The notes below the pieces were generated by a model, which was given only the letters and a program-made list of their open reading frames with translations, made no database searches and was not told the origin of the DNA. Source: Clostridium sp. OF03-18AA (GTDB lineage Bacteria; Bacillota; Clostridia; Lachnospirales; Lachnospiraceae). Taken from it: DNA of 64,000 nucleotides. Below, piece by piece: positions 44,309 through 52,473 of this stretch. The stretch is taken from positions 124,001 through 188,000 of the forward strand of contig NZ_QUEP01000005.1 in NCBI RefSeq assembly GCF_003478035.1, in the 5' to 3' direction. The number at the start of each line of letters is the position of its first letter. Position 1 is the first letter of the stretch. Both the position numbers and the translations under genes were made by a program.

Positions 44309-45436
44309 CTACATAAAGAATCCAAGGACGATTCCGCCGGCAACCGCCGATGCGACCTGTCCGGAAACATTGGCTCCGATGGCATGCATCAGGAGATGGT
44401 TCGTCTTGTCCTCCGCGATTCCCATCTTCTCAATGACACGGGCAGACATCGGGAATGCGGAGATTCCTGCTGCTCCCACCATCGGGTTCACTTTGTTCTT
44501 GCTGAACAGATTTAAGAATTTCGCAAACATGACGCCGCCGATGGAGTCAAAAATAAAAGCGAAAAGTCCAAGTCCCATGATCATCAGTGTCTGTAAGCTT
44601 ACGAACTGATCCGCTTTCATGGAGAAAGAGATCGTGATTCCGAGAACAAGTGTGATCAGGTTCGCGAGTGTCGTCTGCGCTGTTTCGGAAAGGCTGTTTA
44701 AGCAGCCGCATTCACGGATCAGATTTCCGAACATCAGGAATCCTACAAGGGCAACAGACGCCGGAGCGACAAGTCCTGCGACAAATGTTACAATGATCGG
44801 AAAAGCGATTCTTGTGAACCGGCTTACTTTTCCCGGCTCATACGGCATGCGGATCATGCGTTCTTTCTTTGTCGTAACCGCTTTGATCGCCATCGGCTGG
44901 ATGATCGGCACAAGTGCCATATAGGAATATGCCGCCACTGCGATCGCTCCGATGTAGTTTGACTTTAACACCTGAGATACCAGAATCGAAGTCGGACCAT
45001 CTGCCGCGCCGATGATTCCGATGGAGGCAGCGTCCTTGATGTCAAAGCCGAGAAGCGATGCCATAAAGATCGTAAAAAAGATGCCGAACTGGGACGCCGC
45101 GCCGAAGAGGAACATCTTCGGGTTCGAAAGCAGCGGTCCAAAGTCGATCATGGCTCCGATACCGATAAAGAGCAGCAGCGGGAAAGCCTCCGATGCCTCA
45201 ATGCCGGATTCAAAGAGCCACTGGATGATTCCGTGAGTCTCGCCGGCGCCCTCCATAAACTGGTTTAATACACCGCTGGCCGGGAGATTCACAAGGATCG
45301 CACCGAAGCCCATCGGCAAAAGAAGGGCCGGCTCATAATTTTTCTCAATTGCCAGGTAGATCAGTAAAAGCCCTACCACATACATGACGACCTGCTGCCA
45401 GGTGATCGATAGTAATCCATTCCATAAAAAGTCCAT
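44309..45436 (-). CDS. oadB: Na+-translocating decarboxylase beta subunit
   Basis: This 375-residue integral membrane protein has about nine to eleven helices. GIIGAADGPTSILVSQVL near 140 contains the conserved Asp of the Na+ channel, and a second conserved block PMVGAAGISAFPMSARV lies near 322. It couples decarboxylation of oxaloacetate, methylmalonyl-CoA or glutaconyl-CoA to Na+ export. The alpha and biotin-carrier subunits are not in this window. A strong promoter and a riboswitch-like leader lie upstream. Confidence 0.93.
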   Translation of the reverse strand: MDFLWNGLLSITWQQVVMYVVGLLLIYLAIEKNYEPALLLPMGFGAILVNLPASGVLNQFMEGAGETHGIIQWLFESGIEASEAFPLLLFIGIGAMIDFGPLLSNPKMFLFGAASQFGIFFTIFMASLLGFDIKDAASIGIIGAADGPTSILVSQVLKSNYIGAIAVAAYSYMALVPIIQPMAIKAVTTKKERMIRMPYEPGKVSRFTRIAFPIIVTFVAGLVAPASVALVGFLMFGNLIRECGCLNSLSETAQTTLANLITLVLGITISFSMKADQFVSLQTLMIMGLGLFAFIFDSIGGVMFAKFLNLFSKNKVNPMVGAAGISAFPMSARVIEKMGIAEDKTNHLLMHAIGANVSGQVASAVAGGIVLGFFM

Positions 45437-45561
45437 AAAAACTCCTCCTTGAAAATAGTATGCGCAGGTTTTTCTCTTTCCCTGCCAATGGATTCCATGA
45501 AATTTTACAGACCGTCTTTTTTTGCCGCCATATCGGATCGCCCTCGGATCCTCAGAGCAAC

Positions 45562-45603
45562 AAAAAAAGACTTTCTGCAGAAATTTCTCTCTGCAAAAAG
45601 TCT
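45562..45603 (-). terminator. regulated terminator in the oadB leader
   Basis: On the minus strand AGACTTTTTGCAG pairs with CTGCAGAAAGTCT and is followed by TTTTTTG. Its 5' arm is also the 3' arm of the aptamer P1 stem, so the two structures exclude each other. Confidence 0.8.
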
Positions 45604-45681
45604 CGTTACCATTTTACCGGTATGCACCACCAGACGTTTCCGCCGCGATTGTTGACAGTGCATTTCAACTACTCCCCTTTT
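45591..45681 (-). ncRNA. riboswitch-like aptamer upstream of oadB
   Basis: The leader starts AAAAGGGGAGTAG and contains GTCAACA, a GGCG-GAAA-CGTC hairpin and ATGCAC/GTGCAT, and closes with GTAACGAGACTTTTT pairing back to the 5' end. GGGGAGTAG, GTCAACA and a late GAGAC box are features of the yybP-ykoY (Mn2+) class. Because the gene is a Na+ pump, a Na+-sensing class is an alternative. The interval 45437-45561 contains nothing else recognised. Confidence 0.55.
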
Positions 45682-45691
45682 GGATAGTTTC

Positions 45692-45720
45692 ATATTAATT
45701 GGTTTGAAAAAAATTGTCAA
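45692..45720 (-). promoter_or_regulatory. promoter for oadB
   Basis: On the minus strand a perfect TTGACA and TAATAT are separated by 17 bp, with the predicted start at the first bases of the aptamer. Confidence 0.85.
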
Positions 45721-45768
45721 GACCGAAAGCTGTACATTTTTCGCTAATTTTGTCGCGGTTCAGTAACT

Positions 45769-47067
45769 TCACCGTTCGGGTTTGCTCTCCTGCTCACTTT
45801 CTTCGCTCTTCTGCGGCGCATCCAGAATATACAGATGCACCTTGTCAATCCGGTTTCTCTCCACCGTATCCACCACAAACCGGAGATTTCCGCTTGTGAC
45901 TTCCTCCCCCGCCTGCGGGAGATGGTCTAAAAGGCCGATAATATAGCCGCCGACGGAGTCGTAATCTTCTGACTTGAGATCCAGACCAAGCTGGTCGTCG
46001 AGATCATCAAGTTTCATGGCACCCTCGATCACATATTCCTTCGGATTGATCTTCCTGATGCTGTCTTCCTCATCCGCATCGTACTCGTCGCGGATCTCTC
46101 CGACGATCTCCTCAAGCATATCCTCCAATGTGATAAGCCCGGCCGTCGCGCCATACTCATCAAGAACGATGGCAACGCTGTTCATGGTCTTGCGGAGTTC
46201 CACCATAAGCTCCGTCGTCTTTTTAAACTCGTAGGTGTAATACGGCTCACGCAGGTAATCCCGCAGCTTAAATTCCTTGTCTTTCGGGATCAGGAACAGG
46301 TCCTTGATATTCACGATGCCAATGACATTGTCCGTCGTCTCCTCATAGACCGGATATCTCGTATACTTCTCCTGTCGGAAAATATCCATGATCTCCTGAT
46401 AGCTGGCATTCACATCGAGGAATGTCATATCGATACGCGGAACCATAATATCCTTCGCGACAGAATCCCCAAAATCGAACACGTTGTAGATCATCTTCTT
46501 CTCGTCTGACTCGATCACACCCTCTTCGTGGCTGACCTCCACGATCGTGCGGAGCTCATCCTCTGTGATCGCGTCCTGTTTCTTGTTCGGATCCACATGA
46601 ATCATCTTTAAAACGCCCTTGGAGAGGCCATCAACGACCACGATCAGCGGGGTCAGGACCTGCATGATCAAATAGATCGGTTTCGCGAACTTGAGTGACA
46701 GGGTTTCGGAATAGATCGTCGCGGAAGTCTTCGGTGTGATCTCACCAAAGATCAGGACTAACAGCGTCAAAACGCCGGTTCCGATACCGACATATTTATT
46801 TCCAAGCACGTCTGTGACCAGCACAGTCATCAGAGAAGACGCTGAAATATTGACAATATTGTTTCCTATTAAAATTGCGCTGAGCATTTTGGGCTGATTG
46901 CTTAAGATCTTCTCCAGCACAACGGCATGGCTGAGTCCCGCCTCCGCGAGATTCCGCACACGGATCTTATTTACCGTCATCATTGCCGTCTCCGCCGATG
47001 AGAAAAACGCGGATAACGCCAGAAGTCCAATTACGATCAGTCCCTGCAGGGCTTGCCCTGAATCCAA
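45769..47067 (-). CDS. hemolysin/CorC family membrane protein (CNNM + CBS + CorC_HlyC)
   Basis: This protein of about 432 residues has an N-terminal CNNM domain of four helices (LALSAFFSSAETAMM near 20), a pair of CBS domains (about 195-320; VPRIDMTFLDVNA, then LDEYGATAGLITLEDMLEEI) and a C-terminal CorC_HlyC domain ending near 420. Such proteins act in Mg2+ or Co2+ transport. I place the start at the TTG at 47067, 9 bases after GGAG; another TTG at 47076 is too close to that site. A near-consensus promoter lies at 47189-47217. Confidence 0.88.
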   Translation of the reverse strand: MDSGQALQGLIVIGLLALSAFFSSAETAMMTVNKIRVRNLAEAGLSHAVVLEKILSNQPKMLSAILIGNNIVNISASSLMTVLVTDVLGNKYVGIGTGVLTLLVLIFGEITPKTSATIYSETLSLKFAKPIYLIMQVLTPLIVVVDGLSKGVLKMIHVDPNKKQDAITEDELRTIVEVSHEEGVIESDEKKMIYNVFDFGDSVAKDIMVPRIDMTFLDVNASYQEIMDIFRQEKYTRYPVYEETTDNVIGIVNIKDLFLIPKDKEFKLRDYLREPYYTYEFKKTTELMVELRKTMNSVAIVLDEYGATAGLITLEDMLEEIVGEIRDEYDADEEDSIRKINPKEYVIEGAMKLDDLDDQLGLDLKSEDYDSVGGYIIGLLDHLPQAGEEVTSGNLRFVVDTVERNRIDKVHLYILDAPQKSEESEQESKPER

Positions 47068-47188
47068 AAAAATCAACTCCTAAATCTTTATAAATTTGAC
47101 GCCGCCCGGTTTCTTCCGGGGCTTCGTCCATGTTTTGTCTCCCCGCACGCTCCGCTCTGTGTCCGGACCGGTCGAAGATTTACGAATG

Positions 47189-47217
47189 ATTGTACAATAC
47201 TCTATATGCAGTGTCAA
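47189..47217 (-). promoter_or_regulatory. promoter for the CorC-family gene
   Basis: On the minus strand TTGACA and TACAAT are separated by 17 bp. The stretch 47218-47387 contains a GAACCGCT/AGCGGTTC inverted repeat (about 47322-47355) with no usable U-tract, and no gene. Confidence 0.85.
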
Positions 47218-47387
47218 TGGTTTCGGGGCGTTTCCGCGGCGTTTTTTCCTAATTTTTACCTGCATTATATGAGAATTGCGGGAACACGTAGTGCGGAGCA
47301 ATTCGGTATCAGAACCGCTTTTCTTTTTTAACGGCAGCGGTTCCGTGCCTTCAGGCCCATGATCTGCCGTGATCAGCGCGGCAGAGC

Positions 47388-48077
47388 TTAATCATCCTCA
47401 TTTTTCTCGATCAGACGCATCCCCGCCGTCTCCGTCACCGGCAGAGAAAAGACGATTGCCCCCGCCTTGCTTCCGATCCCGGCTTTCTTCATGATGCTCT
47501 GCATGATGCCGTTTTTATCCTTTGTCTTCGTGACCATAAAGATCATCTCTTTCTCCTGAGCAAGAGAAACGCCTAAAAACTTTTCCGCCTTCTCCATTCC
47601 CGTTCCCTTCGCATGGATCACGGTTCCGCCGGTAGCGTTGGCCTTTCGCGCCGCATCCATGATCACATCCGTATAGCCCTGATTTGCGATCACTACAAGA
47701 AGCTCGTAGTCTGTTCCTTTCAAGCTGCTTTCCTCCTCTTTCTCAAATCCACGGTCCTCGGTCAAAAAGCGAAGCTGCCGCTTTCCGCCGATGCTGCTCA
47801 GGGGAGTCACAAAGGCGATCCCCGTTCCCGGAATATCGATCTTGATCTCCTGTTCCAGGCCCTTTTTTACCTTTTTCCATTCCGCCGCCGTCACTACTGC
47901 AAACTGGACGGCCTTTTCCGATGCCTCTAACCCGAAGGCGTCCAGCACCTCCGACGCCGCGGTTCCCCGGCCTAACGTCAGGAATGTGACGGAAATCCCA
48001 TATTTTTTATAGAAGGCGAGGAATCTCCGGCTCTGGTTCCGGTCGCTGATCGTCGCCATCAAGTACAATTCGCTCAT
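47388..48077 (-). CDS. PII-like (GlnB-type) regulator, tandem domains
   Basis: This 229-residue soluble protein consists of two PII-like ferredoxin-fold halves. The first has MSELYLMATISDRNQSRRFL and a LGRGTA T-loop analogue; the second (from about 122) reads LLVVIANQGYTDVIMDAARK, then GGTVIHAKGTGMEKAEKFLG. PII proteins bind ATP/ADP and 2-oxoglutarate or related signals and control transporters. It starts 9 bases after the DUF1538 membrane protein, so it very likely regulates it. The ligand is unknown. Confidence 0.8.
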   Translation of the reverse strand: MSELYLMATISDRNQSRRFLAFYKKYGISVTFLTLGRGTAASEVLDAFGLEASEKAVQFAVVTAAEWKKVKKGLEQEIKIDIPGTGIAFVTPLSSIGGKRQLRFLTEDRGFEKEEESSLKGTDYELLVVIANQGYTDVIMDAARKANATGGTVIHAKGTGMEKAEKFLGVSLAQEKEMIFMVTKTKDKNGIMQSIMKKAGIGSKAGAIVFSLPVTETAGMRLIEKNEDD

Positions 48078-48085
48078 AAAACCTC

Positions 48086-49636
48086 CTACAATTCAATAAT
48101 CGCGTCATCATCCAGCAGCTCAAACGCCGCGTATGCCCAGGACTGTCCATGAGCTGCGGACATTCCTTCCTGCACTCCGCGCTTCGCTCTTATTCTTGAA
48201 GCCAGCCCCATGACCTGGATCGTGATAAGCGGTGTCATGGCAACCATCGCGACCACACCGAAGGCATCTGTGACAATGTTTCCTCCAAGAGCGGAGCAGG
48301 CTCCCTGTGCCATCGGAAGCAGAAACGCTGCCGTCATCGGTCCCGATGCCACGCCGCCGGAGTCGAAGGCGATTGCTGTATAGATCTTCGGCACAAAAAA
48401 CGAGATTCCCAACGCGATCGCGTATCCCGGAATGAGAAACCACAGGATCGAGATCCCTGTGAGTACCCGCACCATCGCAAGTCCGAGAGAAACCGCAACA
48501 CCCAGGGAAAGTCCCATTCCCATGGCCTTCGAGGAGATCGCTCCGTCCGTGATCTCCTCAACCTGTTTATTGAGAACGTACACGGCCGGCTCTGCCTTTA
48601 CGATGAAGTATCCCATGATCATTGCGATGGGAACAAGAAACAGCGGGTGGGCAGACTTCGCAAGCACCTGTCCGAGATAATTTCCCGCCGGCATGAAGCC
48701 CACGTTCACTCCCGTCAGGAACAGTACCAGCCCCGCATATGTATAGACGAGACCGATCGCGATCTTCTTTAATTTTCTTGTTGTTAATTTTAACATGAAA
48801 ATCTGGAAAATCATGAAAAATAAGATAATAGGCAGTAAGGAGACCGCGATCTCCTTCATGTAGGCTGGAAGTTCCCTCGCAAAGAGCAGGAACAGTTCTT
48901 TTGAATCACCGATCTCCGGGATCACCGGCGGTGTGTAGGCACTGCTGTCCGCCTTGAAGATCATACTTAAGATCATGACTGCGAGGATCGGTCCAATGGA
49001 GCAGAGCGCCACAAGGCCGAAGCTGTCGTCCGCCGCGTGGCGGTCGCTTCGCGTTGCAGAGATTCCGACACCGAGAGCCATGATAAACGGCACGGTCATC
49101 GGTCCCGTCGTAACGCCGCCGGAGTCAAAGGCCACGCTTAAAAAATCCTTCGGCACGAACATCGCCAGTACAAACACCACGCCGTAAAAGACAAGCAGCA
49201 GCGGCGGAAGTGCCACGGAGAACAGCATTCGCAGCAGTGCCACAACAAGAAATGCGCCGACTCCGCATGCTACGGACAAGATCAGCGTCATGTTCGGCAC
49301 AGCCGGAACCTGATTCGCCAGAACCTGAAGATCCGGCTCCGAGATCGTAATGATGAAGCCTAAGAGAAAGGACAGCCCGATCACCACCGGAAGCTTCCGG
49401 CTCTTCGTCAGGCACGTTCCCACTCGCTCGCCCATCGGTGACATTGCAAGCTCTGCGCCAAGTGTAAAAAGCATCATTCCCGCAAGCAAAAGGACTGCTC
49501 CCAAAAGGAAACAGAGCAGGATGCTGGAGGAGATGGGCGCGATCACAAAGCAGAGCACCAGCACGATCGCGATGATCGGCAGTACCGCCTGCAGTGCCTC
49601 ATTCCACTTCTCCCGCAGTTTTTTTGTCATTCCCAA
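48086..49636 (-). CDS. DUF1538 family membrane protein with internal duplication
   Basis: This 516-residue protein has about twelve to fourteen membrane helices in two homologous halves. Each half carries AFDSGGVxxGPMT (169-181 and 423-435), and acidic SEP/AEP segments occur at 99-106 and 348 onward. The pseudo-symmetric repeats suggest a transporter or channel. The start is TTG at 49636 with AGGAG upstream; the ATG at 49630 is the alternative. It forms an operon with the PII-like gene. The transported substrate is unknown. Confidence 0.85.
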   Translation of the reverse strand: MGMTKKLREKWNEALQAVLPIIAIVLVLCFVIAPISSSILLCFLLGAVLLLAGMMLFTLGAELAMSPMGERVGTCLTKSRKLPVVIGLSFLLGFIITISEPDLQVLANQVPAVPNMTLILSVACGVGAFLVVALLRMLFSVALPPLLLVFYGVVFVLAMFVPKDFLSVAFDSGGVTTGPMTVPFIMALGVGISATRSDRHAADDSFGLVALCSIGPILAVMILSMIFKADSSAYTPPVIPEIGDSKELFLLFARELPAYMKEIAVSLLPIILFFMIFQIFMLKLTTRKLKKIAIGLVYTYAGLVLFLTGVNVGFMPAGNYLGQVLAKSAHPLFLVPIAMIMGYFIVKAEPAVYVLNKQVEEITDGAISSKAMGMGLSLGVAVSLGLAMVRVLTGISILWFLIPGYAIALGISFFVPKIYTAIAFDSGGVASGPMTAAFLLPMAQGACSALGGNIVTDAFGVVAMVAMTPLITIQVMGLASRIRAKRGVQEGMSAAHGQSWAYAAFELLDDDAIIEL

Positions 49637-49755
49637 TATTCCACTCTCCTGTCTTTTTTAGGCGGACATTCCCATTCTCTCAAAATCCGCCCTGTTACTT
49701 GGTTTCTTTCCACATTCGTGTTCTCTCCGCCAGGTATTTCACGAACAGGGGATGC

Positions 49756-49798
49756 GGTTACAGGATCTGTGGGCTTGCAGCGCCACGATCCTGTAACC
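49756..49798. repeat. GTTACAG...CTGTAAC palindrome, copy 1
   Basis: A 12-bp perfect stem (GGTTACAGGATC with GATCCTGTAACC) encloses a 19-base loop. It shares outer arms and overall size with 55510-55548. Confidence 0.65.
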
Positions 49799-49812
49799 GG
49801 CGAATTATGTTT

Positions 49813-49821
49813 AGTATATCA
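49813..49821 (-). promoter_or_regulatory. extended -10 promoter candidate for DUF1538-PII operon
   Basis: The minus strand reads TGATATACT with no strong -35. It places the palindrome 49756-49798 in the leader. Confidence 0.35.
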
Positions 49822-49879
49822 TGGAACTGCGAGAAAAGTATGTTTTATAGTGTTAAGTTTTTGTTAAATTTACCAAACA

Positions 49880-49913
49880 TTACGAGCAGCGGATGGCATT
49901 CCGCTGCTCGTAA
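49880..49913 (-). terminator. 14-bp hairpin after the GH5-like gene
   Basis: TTACGAGCAGCGGA and TCCGCTGCTCGTAA flank a 6-base loop immediately after the stop codon. The U-tract is weak (TGTTTGG), so termination is likely but not certain. Confidence 0.6.
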
Positions 49914-49925
49914 CAGTTTCTTCCT

Positions 49926-51092
49926 TTATTGGAATATTGTTTTAAAAACCGGCTGCATAGACGAGATCCATGTATTCTCTGCCGCATTGTAATACTTTGT
50001 ATCTGCATTTACCGCAAACGGAATTCCTGCATCACTCAATGCTTTCGTCATAAATTCGGCAAATACTGTCTGTTCTTCTACACTGTATATATTTCCTTTA
50101 TTATAGTTTCCCGGCATCCAGGCTCCGACCCATGTCGGAATCCCCGTCTGCTGCTGCCATGCAAGCGCCGTCTGGATCTTATCCGTAATCAGCTTTTTCT
50201 CAGCATCCGTTCCCGTAGTCCACAGCTTCTTTTCGTTTATCTTATCAGGCCCGGATGCATAAAAATGCCATTCTGCCATAAGGTATCCATTGTGTGCACT
50301 TGGAATTTTCAGCTCTGACAAATAATTAGGGTCTGACCGCAGTCTTGGAGAGATCATAATGATCCTGTCCGGGTTTGTTTTTCTGATTTCTGCAACCGTC
50401 TGTTCATACATTTCATTCAACGTATCCGGCAATTTATTGATCGCATCCGAAGATTCAATCATCAGATCAAACGCCAACAGATGTGAAGCATCTTTAAAAT
50501 GTTCTGCGATCCGGCTCCACCATTCCGTCACATGATCCATATTTTCCTTTGTTGGATCTGTTTTAAACTCATGCGCCTGATATGCAATAACAGGAATAAT
50601 TCCATTTTTCAGACAATCTGTGACCTGCATATCCAACAACGCCAGAAGCTCGGTGCTGATATCATCCTGTACCCGAATTCTGACATGGCTGACCCCGGCT
50701 TTCTTAAATTCCTGTACCTGCTTAATGCTGTATGCTCTGGTCTGCTTCTGAAATTCTGACCATGTGACATCCAGACCTTTTCCCAAAAAACTCTGGTACT
50801 GCCACGGAAGTACTGCCTGATCTTTGCTCTGCCCGAGTCCTTCGATCCAGGCACCATCTGCGCCCGTGACATATCCATCCGGTGTCATACAGTTTGCGCT
50901 CATGTAACCATCCGATTCAAAGTAATACCATTTACCGTCATGGTCCCGAAACCACTGATGCTGAAGAAATGTATGATCATCGCTCTCATATTTCCATCCT
51001 GCCGTATCCTGCTTCCACTGTCCAGCATATGAGGGGAAACTGCTGACCACCAGGAACGCAGAAACTGCCAGGCCCAAATAAATCCTTTTCAA
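49926..51092 (-). CDS. secreted GH5-like protein with N-terminal choline-binding repeats
   Basis: The start is probably TTG at 51092, 8 bases after GGAGG, giving a signal peptide MKRIYLGLAVSAFLVV with cleavage near SYAG. Two to three choline-binding-type repeats follow (residues about 20-85; DGKWYYFESDGYMSAN). The rest is a TIM-barrel resembling GH5 glycosidases (KKAGVSHVRIRV, LLAFDLMIES, MAEWHFYA). The acid/base Glu could be the one in MIES. The nucleophile position (usually GEFG) reads VGAWMPG, so the enzyme may be inactive or use another residue. It lies directly after the coiled-coil gene. Confidence 0.78.
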   Translation of the reverse strand: MKRIYLGLAVSAFLVVSSFPSYAGQWKQDTAGWKYESDDHTFLQHQWFRDHDGKWYYFESDGYMSANCMTPDGYVTGADGAWIEGLGQSKDQAVLPWQYQSFLGKGLDVTWSEFQKQTRAYSIKQVQEFKKAGVSHVRIRVQDDISTELLALLDMQVTDCLKNGIIPVIAYQAHEFKTDPTKENMDHVTEWWSRIAEHFKDASHLLAFDLMIESSDAINKLPDTLNEMYEQTVAEIRKTNPDRIIMISPRLRSDPNYLSELKIPSAHNGYLMAEWHFYASGPDKINEKKLWTTGTDAEKKLITDKIQTALAWQQQTGIPTWVGAWMPGNYNKGNIYSVEEQTVFAEFMTKALSDAGIPFAVNADTKYYNAAENTWISSMQPVFKTIFQ

Positions 51093-51107
51093 TCTTGTTT
51101 CCTCCAC

Positions 51108-51590
51108 TTATTGTCCGGAAGAAAGAAGATCATCAATCTGTTTCCAAATGCTATTGATCTCTTTCAGCATTTCCAGACGTTTTTCCTTTTCTTTTTCTGC
51201 TTCTTTTAATTTTAAGATTGCTGTATCAAAATCTTTGTTCTCGGCAGCCGCCTTCGCTTCTGCGCGAAGATTCTTTACCTGGGAATCCCCGTTTTCCTCA
51301 CGGATCGTTTTGATTTTCCCACGAAGTGTTTTTGCCTCTTTCCACACACTCTTATCAACCGGAAGCTCTCCTGTCTCCTTTTTGTTCAGATGAATATTTT
51401 TGAAATGTTCCATGAAATCTTTATTGGATTCCCTGAGAGCATCCATCTGCTCCTCCATCACTTTCATCTCAGTACGGATCGGCTCCGCTTCCGCCCTATA
51501 TTCTTTTTTTGTCTCAGCCGCAAACGCAGAGAAGGACATGATTGCAGTAAGCGATAACGCCGCGCATAAAATTTTTAAACCTTTTTTCAT
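51108..51590 (-). CDS. secreted coiled-coil protein of unknown function
   Basis: This 160-residue protein has a Sec signal peptide (MKKGLKILCAALSLTAIMSF, cleavage after AFAA). The remainder is highly charged and helical (Lys/Glu-rich, e.g. KEAEKEKEKRLEMLKEI), predicted coiled coil. I do not recognise a family. GGAGG precedes the start. It is the first gene of a two-gene operon with the GH5-like protein and is divergent from a two-component system that may control it. Confidence 0.7.
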   Translation of the reverse strand: MKKGLKILCAALSLTAIMSFSAFAAETKKEYRAEAEPIRTEMKVMEEQMDALRESNKDFMEHFKNIHLNKKETGELPVDKSVWKEAKTLRGKIKTIREENGDSQVKNLRAEAKAAAENKDFDTAILKLKEAEKEKEKRLEMLKEINSIWKQIDDLLSSGQ

Positions 51591-51640
51591 CTTGTTACCT
51601 CCATCATTAAATTATTTGATGTGTTTATCATACCGTTATC

Positions 51641-51669
51641 CCTGTGTGCATTACCAGTTCACCTGTGTG
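51641..51669. promoter_or_regulatory. tandem CCTGTGTG direct repeat, possible response-regulator site
   Basis: CCTGTGTG occurs at 51641-51648 and 51662-51669, 21 bp apart (two helical turns), in the intergenic region between the divergent secreted-protein and two-component operons. OmpR-type regulators commonly bind such tandem repeats. Confidence 0.45.
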
Positions 51670-51687
51670 GCAAGAATGCGGCAATCA

Positions 51688-51716
51688 TTTACGGTTTTAA
51701 ACTTTCATGTTAATAT
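51688..51716 (+). promoter_or_regulatory. promoter for the two-component system
   Basis: TTTACG and TAATAT are separated by 17 bp, about 30 bp upstream of the response-regulator start. Confidence 0.55.
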
Positions 51717-51747
51717 GAAAACATAAATACAAACGAGGTAATTTATC

Positions 51748-52473
51748 ATGTCAAAACTGATCTATGTAGTAGATGATGAGTCAAATATCCGTACAATGAT
51801 GCAGCTATTTCTTGAAAATGAAGGCTTTACAGTAGAGACATTTAAAAATGGTCAGGAAGCCTGTCAGGCCTTTTCCGCAAAAGAACCCGATATGCTTATC
51901 CTCGACATCATGATGCCCGGAATCGATGGTCTCAGTCTATGTACCTATTTCCGTCGTCAAAGCCACGTTCCCATTATTTTTGTATCTGCCAAAGATACGC
52001 CGCTCGACCGTGTTATGGGAATCACTCTCGGAAGCGATGACTATATTACAAAGCCCTTTCTTCCATTAGAGTTCGTTGCGCGGGTAAAAGCATTATTCCG
52101 CCGGTCTGATCCACACTTTTACGATGCCAGCATGACCGATCCTGTCACTCGGTTTATATGTGGAAATCTGGTCCTTTTTCCTGTCAGCCACAGAGTCACA
52201 ATTCAGGAACGTGATCTCAATGTAACTCCGACAGAATTTGATTTCCTGCTGTATATGATACAACGGGCAGATAATGCTGTTTCTAAAAAAGAATTAGCCG
52301 AACAGATCTGGCATTTTCAAGGTCCTAATCCTGAAGCAGATATGCCGGAGGATTTTATTAAACGGCTTCGAAAAAAACTACTATCTTTCGGTTCTACTGC
52401 CTTGATCGAGACGGTATGGGGCTTTGGTTATCGGATGAGCGAACGAAAGCCAGAAGGGATCGAATCAATATGA
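51748..52473 (+). CDS. OmpR/PhoB family response regulator
   Basis: This 241-residue regulator has a receiver domain with Asp 9-10, phospho-acceptor Asp 53 (MLILDIMMPGIDG), Ser and Lys (FVSAKD, YITKPF), and a C-terminal winged helix (about 140-235; TPTEFDFLLYMI). It is translationally coupled to the kinase gene (ATGA overlap). The neighbouring divergent genes are its most likely targets. Confidence 0.95.
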   Translation: MSKLIYVVDDESNIRTMMQLFLENEGFTVETFKNGQEACQAFSAKEPDMLILDIMMPGIDGLSLCTYFRRQSHVPIIFVSAKDTPLDRVMGITLGSDDYITKPFLPLEFVARVKALFRRSDPHFYDASMTDPVTRFICGNLVLFPVSHRVTIQERDLNVTPTEFDFLLYMIQRADNAVSKKELAEQIWHFQGPNPEADMPEDFIKRLRKKLLSFGSTALIETVWGFGYRMSERKPEGIESI

